From: Phoenix dactylifera
Taxonomy: Eukaryota; Streptophyta; Magnoliopsida; Arecales; Arecaceae
Length of the DNA stretch: 64,000 nucleotides
NCBI RefSeq assembly: GCF_009389715.1
Contig: NW_024067979.1
Location: 62,001-126,000 of the forward strand
Direction of reading: 5' to 3'
Within the stretch, counting starts at the first letter, position 1; each line of letters opens with the position of its first letter. Positions 1-8,800 of the stretch are shown here, one piece after another. The translations under genes were made by a program, and so were the position numbers. The notes below the pieces were generated by a model. The model was given only the letters and a program-made list of their open reading frames with translations, was not told the DNA's origin and ran no database searches.

Positions 1-525
1 GTGTTTTTAACCTGGGAGCCCCCACCCCCGAGCTTCCTGAAGGTCAATTTTGATGGCTCAGTCCAGGATGGAGGCAGGAGGGGAGGAGCCGGATTTGTCA
101 TCAAGGGCCCGGATTCCAGCACGATGGCAGCAGGAGGCTGTCAAATCTTCGACATCTTGGTCCCAGGTGCAGAGCTGCGTGCAGCTTGGATGGGGTTGCG
201 ATATGCGCGATTTGTTCTTCGGGCGAGTTCCATTCTATTGGAGGGAGACTCGGCCACTGTGATCAGTTGGGTCCGGAAGGGCCCTCACGGCAATAGGGGA
301 GTACATCCATTGCTCCGAGACATATGGTCGATGGTGAGGGAGGGGGTTCTCTTTCGAGCTGTGCATGTATATCAAGAGGCCAACGGGGCGGCAGACTGGG
401 TGGCGGCGTACGTTGCGCGCCACTCAGGCGGCTCCCTATGGGTTGGTGAGGATGAGTTGCCTGGTGTATTCCGAGATATTTTGTATGCAGACTCTACTAG
501 GTGTATTCGTACCCGTATAGTATGA
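1..525 (+). CDS. RNase H domain, 3' end of a LINE (non-LTR retrotransposon) ORF2; 5' part outside window
   Basis: The frame is open from the window edge to a TGA at 523-525, about 174 residues. It reads as the plant RNase H (RVT_3-like) domain that closes many LINE ORF2 proteins: KVNFDGSVQDGG near residue 14 (first acidic residue), GAELRAAWMGL near residue 56, LLEGDSATVISWV near residue 80 and HVYQEANGAADWVA near residue 120 with a terminal Asp. The domain removes RNA from the RNA-DNA hybrid during reverse transcription. A 15-base A run follows 15 bases after the stop, as expected for a LINE 3' end. The real start lies upstream; the GTG at position 1 is only the window edge. A domesticated RNase H gene is possible, but the poly(A) tail argues for a LINE. 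Confidence 0.8.
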   Translation: MFLTWEPPPPSFLKVNFDGSVQDGGRRGGAGFVIKGPDSSTMAAGGCQIFDILVPGAELRAAWMGLRYARFVLRASSILLEGDSATVISWVRKGPHGNRGVHPLLRDIWSMVREGVLFRAVHVYQEANGAADWVAAYVARHSGGSLWVGEDELPGVFRDILYADSTRCIRTRIV

Positions 526-555
526 ATCACCGCTTTTAGCAAAAAAAAAAAAAAA
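526..555 (+). mobile_element. LINE 3' UTR and poly(A) tail
   Basis: A short 3' UTR follows the RNase H stop and ends in 15 consecutive A residues at 541-555. This is the expected 3' terminus of a plus-strand LINE copy made by target-primed reverse transcription. The target-site duplication cannot be checked because the 5' end is outside the window. Confidence 0.7.
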
Positions 556-611
556 GATGTTTTCTTCTTAAGATTCTCAACTGGGTGTGAGATATGAAAA
601 ATTATTGGTTA

Positions 612-1327
612 CACCATGTTGCGGGATTTTCACCCCGGCAACAGCCTTAGTCCCAACCGAGCCGAGCAGAAAGAGACCGCGTCCCCCACGAGGTATTGTC
701 CGCTTTGGGCGCTCCGGTCCGCGCGTCCAGCGCTGACGGAGGGAGACGTTTCCGGCCCGCGCGTCCAGCGCTGACGGGGGGATTGCCCTCACGGTTTTGT
801 CCCACAAAAGGGCCCTCGTGAGGAAAAGGCTTCGCCCTCCTCATTATAAGGCACGGAACCTTTCCGCTCTAGCCGATGTGGGACTAAATTCAAGGCCTCC
901 TCCCCCCACAACATAGCCCCCCCAGCGGGAAGGTTCCGGCCAGGTTTTACCCCAACGGGCCCCCACAGTCCTGGAGGGTAGTCAATGGAGAGAGGAGGCG
1001 GCCCTCCTTCTAGCGCCATCTGTTGCGGGATTTTCACCCCGGCAACAGCCTTAGTCCCAACCGAGCCGAGCAGAAAGAGACCGCGTCCCCCACGAGGTAT
1101 TGTCCGCTTTGGGCGCTCCGGTCCGCGCGTCCAGCGCTGACGGAGGGAGACGTTTCCGGCCCGCGCGTCCAGCGCTGACGGGGGGATTGCCCTCACGGTT
1201 TTGTCCCACAAAAGGGCCCTCGTGAGGAAAAGGCTTCGCCCTCCTCATTATAAGGCACGGAACCTTTCCGCTCTAGCCGATGTGGGACTAAATTCAAGGC
1301 CCCCTCCCCCCCCCCCACAACACACCA
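612..1327 (-). mobile_element. TRIM-like miniature LTR retrotransposon with 5-bp TSD
   Basis: Two near-identical direct repeats (617-913, 297 bp; 1021-1322, 302 bp) begin TGTTG and end CAACA, and flank only 107 bp of internal DNA. The element is bounded by an exact 5-bp duplication CACCA at 612-616 and 1323-1327. Read on the minus strand, the internal part starts with a primer-binding-site-like TGGCGCTAGAAGGAGGGC (1018 down to 1001), two bases from the LTR, and ends with a G run (about 915-924) next to the other LTR, fitting a polypurine tract. The LTR contains a TATAAT-like box on the minus strand near 841-850. No coding capacity. The LTRs differ mainly in a C-run length, so the copy is young. 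Confidence 0.88.
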
Positions 1328-2189
1328 GATCCAGCATTGAACTCATAGGCCAAGCCACCCAAAAAGTAGCAAAATCATAGAACACACTTCAATAAGAGGG
1401 CTTTTTCATTTGTGCGTTTCAGGTGGAAGTATGGCTAATTCAACCAGGATCCTGATAGACTGGTCCGCTACAAATCTTCGACCGAAGTAGCGAGTTCTCC
1501 GGCATCACCGTGTCTCTCATATGGTGTCTAAGACGGACTAATTTTCAGCAGCAAAAACTACCATAAAATCAAAAGAGTGCAACCAAATATAATGATTTAA
1601 TCACCTTTTGAGTAACGGCTGATTTTGGGATCGCATTCCAAACAACATCTTAGTTAGTGCCCTTGGAGCATCGGTGAATATTTAAGTTGTGATATAAAGC
1701 CCTCACACTCCCTATGTTCCTTTACTATTTTAATATAAATTTCAGATTAGACTTGTCAAATCAATATGGTGGTCCGGGAGGTTGGTGGCGGCATACTTGG
1801 GGTAGGTGTGGTTCACGGGTCAGGCTGCGCACAATTCACTCCATGGCACGCTGGAAAAAGTAGAGGAAATGGCTGCAGCATCTTAATTCCTCCCCTCGAG
1901 CCATCGAATATGCATCATCTGCTCCCATTACCTTTTTTTTTTTTTTTTTTTTTTTTGTGTGTGTTGAAGAGAATGTATCAAATGTGTCGGGTACCACATG
2001 CTGCTAAGCATGTGGTACGCCAGTCAGATGTGCCTGAAGAATCTCAATTGCTTGGCATCGGGCTCAACGAACCTCGGAGGGAGAAGGAGGGCAGCTCTCT
2101 CCAAATATCTAAGCATTACTTGATAGCCAGATGTAATATGCTACACATGTCACTATAGTGGCCTCCTGCCTGAAACGGGGGGTGATCGC
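1328..2189 (+). repeat. Upstream half of sulfotransferase block 1 (duplicated at 28.56-29.42 kb)
   Basis: No convincing gene is present. Several stretches (about 1420-1700 and 1660-1900) recur in the same order at about 28590-29060, including a shared AATTCAACCAGGATC and a shared segment around a G-rich GGTTGGTGGCG. A 26-bp T run lies at about 1931-1956, and a small GGTACCACATGC / GCATGTGGTAC inverted repeat at about 1989-2018. The 130-residue open frame at 1766-2158 crosses the poly-T run and shows no recognisable protein feature. Confidence 0.6.
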
Positions 2190-2540
2190 TGATGCAGGAC
2201 GGCTATGAAAAAGAGAGGAAAAAAGAAGAAGAAGAAGAAGAGAAGGGGAGGAAGGAGGAGATAGAAGAAGAAAAAAAAGCAGGCTTTTTATTCAATCATC
2301 CATTAACCCTAATTAAGTGTATGGATCCATATATATAGGGTCACAAAATAACAAAAAGATCCTACAAATAAAATAATTGCATAAAAGTTCTAAAATAACA
2401 ATATGCAAATAAATCCAATCAACTAAAATAAAATTACATAAAATCAAATCAATCCAGCTACAACGAAAGTGACTGGACCATCTTCCTATGACGACCCGTA
2501 ATCTCGTGTAAGAGGCGGTTCGGTACTGGCGTCCGCATCA
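2190..2540 (-). mobile_element. Solo LTR inserted in the SULT1 promoter
   Basis: A 351-bp unit starts TGATGCAGGAC and ends GTCCGCATCA, a TG...CA pair with imperfect terminal complementarity. It is flanked by ATCGC (2185-2189) and AACGC (2541-2545), a 4-of-5 target duplication. It is absent from the duplicate upstream block near 29.1-29.4 kb. A TATA-like CCTATATATATGG on the minus strand (about 2327-2339) and a purine-rich plus strand (2208-2280) suggest a minus-oriented LTR. No internal domain is adjacent, so this is a solo LTR. It lies about 160 bp before the SULT1 ATG. Confidence 0.65.
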
Positions 2541-2599
2541 AACGCCCAACTCTTCCTGCTACCTGGCCACATGCGCAGCACTCAATGGTGCTTTTATCT

Positions 2600-2701
2600 G
2601 CTCCTATATATTGCATCGCGGGTAGCCCTCAGAGAACCACTGCCATAATCCCTGCAAGAAGCCCAATCGAGAGCATAGCATAACATAGTATCCTTCCTTC
2701 A
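2600..2701 (+). promoter_or_regulatory. SULT1 core promoter and 5' UTR
   Basis: A TATA-like CCTATATATTGC lies at about 2603-2614, roughly 90 bp before the ATG at 2702. The segment just before the ATG, with GAGAGCATAGCATAACATAG and the following T/C-rich bases, is shared in modified form by SULT2, SULT3 and SULT5, so it is probably transcribed leader. Transcription start is inferred, not seen. Confidence 0.45.
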
Positions 2702-3772
2702 ATGGCTGCTCAACTGCCTCTTTGCAACAGCCCCACTCCAATGGAGCCTCAAGAAAAAAAGGTGGCGGATCCAAGACCTCCTTCAAACTACGCCGACCTC
2801 ATCTCAGCCCTCCCCTTGGAGGAAGGCTGGGCACCCGTCCGCACCCGAAAATTCCAAGGCTTTTGGATCCCCGAACCCGTTCTCCCCGGCATCATGGACA
2901 TGCAACAAAACTTCAAGGCTCGCCCCGACGACCTCTTCGTGCTGAGCTACCCCAAATCCGGCACCACCTGGCTTAAAGCCCTCACCTACGCCATCATGAC
3001 ACGAACCCAATACCCTTTTGACCACCACCCTCTCCTTGGCCAAAATCCTCACGACTGCGTCCCTTTCATGGACAGAACCTACGCCAAAGGCCAAGCCTCA
3101 GAACTAGATGCCATGCCATCCCCTCGCATCCTCAACACCCACTTGCCTTACCCTCTGCTGCCAGACTCCATCAAGAGCTTATGTTGTAAGGTCATATATG
3201 TGTGCCGGGACCCCAAGGATGTGTTGGTGTCGCGGTGGTACTTCAGTAATAGGATGAGGCTGCAATCTATGGAGCCAATTCCATTTACCAAGGCCTTCGA
3301 GATGTTCTGCGAGGGAAGTTGCCCCTATGGGTCGGTCTGGGAGCATGTTCTCGAGTACTGGGAGGAGAGCCAGAGGAGGCCAGAGAAGGTGCTGTTCTTG
3401 AAGTACGAGGAGATCTTAGAGGATCCGCTGCGGAGTGTGCTGAGGTTGGCCGAGTTCATGGGGTGTCCCTTCTCTCCAGAGGAAGAGAAGGAAGGGGTGG
3501 TGGAGGAGGTCATAAAGCTGTGCAGCTTTGACAAGCTGAAGAGCTTGGAGGTCAACAAGACGGGTAAACTGCATCCCGATTTCCCCCTAACTAATGATTC
3601 CTACTTCAGGAAAGGAGAGGCGGGGGATTGGAGAAATCACATGAGTCCGGAGATGGCGCGGAAGTTGGACCGCATCACTGAGCAAAAGCTTGAGGGGTCC
3701 GGTCTGACCCTTGGTGGTGTAGCTGTGGAAGCATCGGCGGCCATCAATGGTGATGACCAAGCTCTATTCTAG
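2702..3772 (+). CDS. Cytosolic sulfotransferase (SOT family), copy 1
   Basis: 356 residues, intronless, the usual length for plant cytosolic sulfotransferases, which move sulfate from PAPS to hydroxyl groups of small molecules such as flavonoids, hormones or desulfoglucosinolates. The 5'-phosphosulfate loop YPKSGTTW is at residues 83-90, the catalytic His at 147 in NTHLPY, the 3'-phosphate contacts at 169-177 (RDPKDVLVS), and the PAPS-closing motif RKGEAGDWRNHMS at 303-315. All key residues are present, with no signal peptide or membrane segment. The ATG at 2702 is supported by matching N termini in copies 3 and 5. Substrate cannot be told from sequence. Copy 3 is most alike in the N-terminal half; the last 19 residues match copy 5. 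Confidence 0.95.
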   Translation: MAAQLPLCNSPTPMEPQEKKVADPRPPSNYADLISALPLEEGWAPVRTRKFQGFWIPEPVLPGIMDMQQNFKARPDDLFVLSYPKSGTTWLKALTYAIMTRTQYPFDHHPLLGQNPHDCVPFMDRTYAKGQASELDAMPSPRILNTHLPYPLLPDSIKSLCCKVIYVCRDPKDVLVSRWYFSNRMRLQSMEPIPFTKAFEMFCEGSCPYGSVWEHVLEYWEESQRRPEKVLFLKYEEILEDPLRSVLRLAEFMGCPFSPEEEKEGVVEEVIKLCSFDKLKSLEVNKTGKLHPDFPLTNDSYFRKGEAGDWRNHMSPEMARKLDRITEQKLEGSGLTLGGVAVEASAAINGDDQALF

Positions 3773-3881
3773 TCGCAGTTGCGTGTGATTTAGAGTTGAG
3801 ATTATCTAATAAGCTGCTGTAATCCCGTAACCCCCACATGTTGCTTGTCATGGCCGTAGCGCCTGGGGCCCGGCTCTTGCT

Positions 3882-3897
3882 GTCAACTTTTGTTGAC
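3882..3897 (+). promoter_or_regulatory. Conserved 3'-flank palindrome of SULT1
   Basis: GTCAACTTTTGTTGAC is a perfect 6-bp inverted repeat with a 4-base spacer, 110 bp after the SULT1 stop. Equivalent palindromes lie 113-129 bp after the stops of SULT2, SULT3 and SULT5. Each half contains TTGAC, the core of the WRKY-bound W-box; a role as DNA site or RNA hairpin is inference. Confidence 0.5.
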
Positions 3898-4800
3898 CCT
3901 TGATCCGTCTGTAAGGTACAGCTGTGAAAAACTGTCTTTTAGTTCTCCCACCGCATGCCCATGCGCTAAAATTTTTTACTTTCATCGTTAAAAAATTTTG
4001 GTAATCAAAAATAGACGATCATTATAGATTTCATGGCTAAAAATTTTAGTAACAAAAATATAAAATTATAATTATATTTAGTTATAAAATGCAAATGATT
4101 GTTAAAGGCAGATATTGACCGAATTAGGTGATGTTGAACCCATCACTTGGTTCAGTTATGTAACATGGCCATAAGAATCCTAAAGTAATATCCTAAAGAT
4201 CATACACTATCTAAAATAAACAATTTTCAAATAATTCTACAAATTTAATCACTAATTAATGGCCAATTAATACAACTAAATAAATCTACCGTGATCAAAT
4301 AACTAACTTGTTCGATTATAAACATTTCAAACGTTCATCAGCATCGGAAAATAAACAAATTAACTAATAACTTTGAAACTCGAAATCCGCCTCAACTCAA
4401 CCGAAACTATGCATTGTGAGATCCTAAAAAAATATAACAGGCTTAATTTTTACTTATATGGAATCCATGCCACAAAATACCACAATCATAAAACAAGCGT
4501 AACAAACACACATCTTTAAATATAACAAATCACATCAAATAATTATCTCAAGTTAACATAGATCAAATACAATAGTATTTAGGTTCTCAGCTTTGGACTA
4601 CCATAACTACGTTCCACCCGTTGTCGAGCATCAACAATACTATGTTTCTAGCCCATGATGGAGCATCAACAATACCACATTTTCAGGTGGTGGTGGGGCA
4701 TCAACAAGTACCATATTTTTAGACCCTGTTCAAGCCCATCAGGCACTCGCCGGCCCAAATCAAGCTCTAGAACATCGAAAAAAGAAAAGAACAAGAGGAG
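3898..4800. other. AT-rich intergenic DNA, no gene seen
   Basis: No coding or RNA gene is recognised. The sequence is AT-rich with short palindromic stretches around 3965-4075. The small open frame at 4655-4840 has no recognisable feature. A short direct repeat (GAGCATCAACAATACCA-like) occurs around 4625-4710. Confidence 0.4.
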
Positions 4801-5320
4801 CTTGAGGCTTTACCTAAGTTCGGCAAGGCCAAAAGGGTGATCCAACAATCTTCTCCGGCAGCAATCCAAGGAAAAAATCGTCAAAAAGCTTGGTAATCGA
4901 CCATGATTATTCGCAATTTCAGTAGTGGAGTCCATAGGAGGAAGATGATGTTTTTTTTATAGATGAGATCCTAGGATTTTAGTCATGTTCAACTTGCCCT
5001 CAAACTCCTGGAGCTTGCAGCGTCGGGAGGGAAGAAGGCTTGTAGTCGGAGTCTTCTTCTCCGCTATCACGTGCAAAGCATACACGGGTTATTGGGCCCA
5101 AACCTCTTCCGGCCAACCCACTGACCTAACTATATTTTCACAATATCAAACATATTTTCTGGGGATGTTAGAAAATCTTAATCTTAACATACTAAATGCA
5201 GTGCTCTAGATCATTGCAGTTAAGATAAACTAACAGATAGAGGCCACAACCTAATTCTATTAAATAAGTTGTGGGTAGGGCCTCCTGTGTGGCACCAGAC
5301 AGCTGGTTTCACGTATTTCC
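4800..5320 (+). repeat. Duplicated flank shared with 40.99-41.77 kb
   Basis: From about 4805 the sequence GGCAAGGCCAAAAGGGTGATCC and the following roughly 500 bp, including GTGGAGTCCATAGGA and CTTGCCCTCAAACTCCTGGAG, reappear at about 41005-41770. The block then continues beyond the MULE at 10233. The small open frame at 4985-5209 belongs to the repeat and is not a recognised gene. Confidence 0.65.
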
Positions 5321-5330
5321 TTTTAATTTT

Positions 5331-6980
5331 GGAGAAATTAATTCCCCACCTTTCAAAAGACTCTAGTATAACAATAAATCCCTGTTAACTAGTCTTATAA
5401 CAACCAGTCCAATAATTTTAGTATGTTTAATTCTCGGTCCTTGAGAGTATTTTTATGAGACGAAAATACCCCTCCTTAAAGTACCCAGTTTTTCTCCCCA
5501 AACTGAAACTCACCTTCTTCTTCCCCCATTATGCCTTCCTATCCCCCACCGTGGCCGACGACCGCTCCCCCGTCCACCGCCTCGGCGCCCTCCAGTTCGC
5601 CGCCTCACCCCTAATCTTCCTCCTCGTCGCCGCCGCCCTCCTCCTCCCGCACCCCCTCACTCCCGACCTCCTCGCTTCCCTCGTCTTTGCCCTCCTCTCC
5701 GCAACCTCCGCCCACTCGGCCGCCGCCTACCAGATCTCCGACCTCCAGGCCAAGTTCGACTCCCTCTCCACCGCCGTCTCCGCCGTCGCCTCTCTTGAAC
5801 TCGACCTCCACCCGCGCTTATTCTCCACCATCGCCGCCCGCGAGATGATATGGAGGAGAAAGGATCTCGGCCGTGCTCCACCGGCCATGTCACCGAGCCA
5901 CCACCGGCCTCGGCCCTCTTCCAGCGCCGCCGGCCTCGCGGGAGGAGAAGAAAGAAGGGAGGAGAAGAAAGAAGAAAGAAGAAGAGGCATCGGGAAGAAG
6001 AGAAGAAAAAAGAAAAGAAAAAGAAAAGAAAAAAAGGGAAAAAAAGAAAATAAATAAATGCATAAATAAATAAAAATATATATATGAATGAATGAATAAA
6101 TAAATAAATAATTAAGATAATAAATAAATATATTCCAATAAAATAAAATAATAAATAACTAAATAAATAAATAACGATTCGGCACTCTTCCGGCGTCACC
6201 AGCCTCGCGAGAGGAGAAGAAAGGAGGGAAGAGAAGAAAGAAGAAAGAAGAAGAAGCTTCGGAAAGAAGAGAAGAAAAAAGAAAAAAAAGAAAAAAAAAA
6301 GGAAAAAAAAGAAGAAAAGAAAAAAAAAAAGAAAAGAAAAATAAAGTTAACTCACTATTGTAATTAAGTTAGTAAGCTTGAATACAGTGCACACAGTAAA
6401 ACTATCTCTGCGTGCCATTTTCCTCCATCTTGAGAATTCAATTAAAAAACAATAACATATGCTTAAATCTTGTATCACAGTTAGTACCTCGTCTCAAACC
6501 TTTTTTGCTCCATTTTTGCTCCATATTAGAAATTCAGTGTGTACGACGTTTTAGTATCTCACCTCAAACCTTATACATCAATGTTGGGATAACACCTTAC
6601 TGTGTGCACAGTTAATTTAACTATGTGCGCAGACAATTTATCTGTATGCCAAAATAATTAAATTGTGAATAGAGTAGAATTTACTGTGTGCACGGTTAAT
6701 ATAACTGTGTTTCGGGGTAAAATAACAGTCTTGAAACATTTGTTTTAAATCCAATGCAATCTTCACAAGAGTACAATAGCAAGGGAAACAAGAACATATG
6801 CATACGACACATCCACTTCAAACCGATCTCAAAGATCTCCAAATTTTATATGGCTTCTTGCCTACAAGAATAGCAAGAATAAGAAAATATCTATGTACAG
6901 AATGTAGTTAAGTAGGAAGAGATAGTTTTCTATGTGTTGTAAAAGTTGATTGTAAGATGAGTGCATTTGCATTTTTTTGT
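5331..6980 (+). repeat. Left inverted arm of the foldback MULE
   Basis: Order from the tip: TIR, GC-rich gene-like segment (about 5530-5960), purine-rich GAAA tract with AAATAAAT stretches (5940-6345), then AT-rich DNA containing ACTGTGTGCACAGTTAA-type motifs (about 6360-6980). The reverse complement of each part except about 5530-5745 is found in the right arm in mirrored order. For example 6357-6392 mirrors 9314-9360, and 6730-6820 mirrors about 8895-8985. Confidence 0.8.
5530..5865 (+). pseudogene. GC-rich gene-like fragment captured in the MULE arm
   Basis: This stretch stands out from AT-rich surroundings by GC-ending codons in one frame (phase of 5455). It could encode a hydrophobic helix (FAASPLIFLLVAAALLL) followed by an amphipathic run (YQISDLQAKFDSLSTAVSAV), like exon 1 of a monocot membrane protein. 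The right arm holds a mirrored copy of only the second part (about 9830-9975). I do not recognise the source gene. Gene-fragment capture is well known for Pack-MULEs; that it happened here is inference from codon bias and base composition. The open frame then runs into a low-complexity Lys/Arg tail that is not coding. Confidence 0.45.
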
Positions 6981-8800
6981 GTCATATAACATTTAAATAG
7001 AAAATTAGATTATGTTGAGATGATTGGCCAAATTTTCTACTTGCTATCATGCTCATTGCTCAGATGCTGAAATGTAACTTATAGATTCTCAAAAAGTGAC
7101 TAAACTATGTGCCGTCACACACTTACAACACTATTGCGGTAAACTTTAATGTGTGCAGCGTGTCATTTTGGAAATTCATTTAGTTCCAAAATTTTAGAAA
7201 TTGCAGCGTGCCAAAATCTAGATTGGCACATCCCAAAATGAAGTAGTGAACTCCTATTCTTGATAAGTAGAAGGTTTGGCAAAGTTTAATCACCGTTATT
7301 CTACCCCGGAACACAGTTATTTCAATTGTGCACATAGTTTATGATACTGTACACAGTTTATTTGTTTCAGAACACAGTTATTTTGTCTGCGAACATAGTA
7401 AATAGAACTTTGCACACAGTTAAGTGTTATTAGGAAATTGTTGTAGAAGTGGTTGGGATGAGGTAGTAAAAGGGAATAAACACTCAATCTAGATTGGCAC
7501 ATCCCAAAATGAAGCAGTGAACTCCTATTTTTGATGAGTAGAAGGTTTAGTAATATTTGAACACCATTATTCTATCCCAAAACATAGTTATTTCAACTAT
7601 GCACACAGTTTATTTGTTGGGAAACACAGTTAAATTAACAGCGAACACAGTTAATAAAACTGCACACACAGTTAAGTATCATTCTGAAATTGTTGAAAGT
7701 GGTTTGCGATGGGGTACTAAAACGGAGTAAACACTAAATCTACATTGCTACATCTCTTAATGAAGCAGTGAACACCTAATTTTGATGAAATAGTAGGTTT
7801 GGCAAAGTTTGAAGACTGTTATTCTACCCCGAAACACAGTTACTTCAATTATGCACACAATAAGTTCTACTCTGCACACAGTTTCTTTGTTTCCGAACAC
7901 AGGTAAATTAACTGCGAACATAGTTAATTAAACTGTGCACCCAGTTAAGTGATATTCAAAAAATGTTGCATAAGATGGCACGCTAAATTTTATGAAACTC
8001 CGATACACTTTTAAGCATAGGAACAATAATATCTGAAATTGTAATACAAGATTTAAGTATTTGTTATTGCTTCAATGGAATAATTCCCAAAAATGGCACA
8101 CAGAGGATTTTGAAACTCCAATACGCTTTTAAGGAAAATGGCATGCTGCAATTTCTGAAATTCTGGAACTATAATTATTGATATCCAAAATGATAATGGG
8201 ACCTAACTGAACTCCCAAAATAGCACGCTCATTTTTCTGAAACTCTGATACGCTTTTAAGCACTTGAACTATTTTGGCACAAGATTTAAGCCTATGTTTA
8301 TGTTTCCTAATTGAAATGTGGAGATGGAGCAAAATGGCACGCTAAATCTTCTCAAACTCCGATACACTTTAGTTGTTAGATTTGTCGGTACTCTTTATCG
8401 TCAGTTTGGTGCCCGTTGATAATGAAAAGTTATGTACCTACTTTCGATTATCAACCATTTGGAGTACAACCTTCGATTTTAAACAAATTTCCAAATAGAA
8501 TTACCAAATTGGAGGAACATAAATTCAATTGGCACACTGATTTTCTGAAAGTGTGATAGATATTTAAGCATGTCCTGCTTATGTTTCTGTTTATGGCCTC
8601 ATAACCATATTACAACTGTGCCGGCACAGTTTATGAAACTCTTTCAGAACCTATAATAAGTCATCATGATAGACATTTTAGCAATGAGCACGACAAAAAG
8701 CAGAAAAGGAAGGCAATCATCTGAACATAATCAACATAATCATATTATCTATTATTTTATTACACAAAAAATAAAAATGCACATATTTACGTTCATCTTT
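6980..8800 (+). repeat. MULE loop with degenerate tandem repeats of about 240-280 bp
   Basis: Unpaired centre of the foldback. At least three degenerate direct units start near 7255, 7535 and 7790 (GTAGAAGGTTTGGCAAAGTTT-like) and share runs of AACACAGTT / TGCACACAGTT motifs and a block around GAAGCAGTGAAC. Related units lie inside both arms (about 6540-6760 inverted; 8965-9165 direct). A further motif, GAAACTCCGATACACTTTTAAGCA with variants, recurs about five times between 7993 and 8370. No protein is supported. Confidence 0.6.

Noticed and set aside
577-1248. Repeated minus-strand frames of 65-140 residues in the LTRs at 617-1322
   Set aside because: Same frame appears twice because the LTR is duplicated; no domain and it crosses the LTR/internal border.
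1989-2018. Inverted repeat GGTACCACATGC / GCATGTGGTAC as a terminator or microRNA hairpin
   Set aside because: Stem of only about 11 bp and no longer pairing; too short for a plant miRNA precursor.
5657-6199. Phe/Leu-rich or Lys/Arg-rich frames in the MULE arms, also at 9425-10124
   Set aside because: Low-complexity translation of purine and pyrimidine tracts and of AAATAAAT runs; not membrane proteins.
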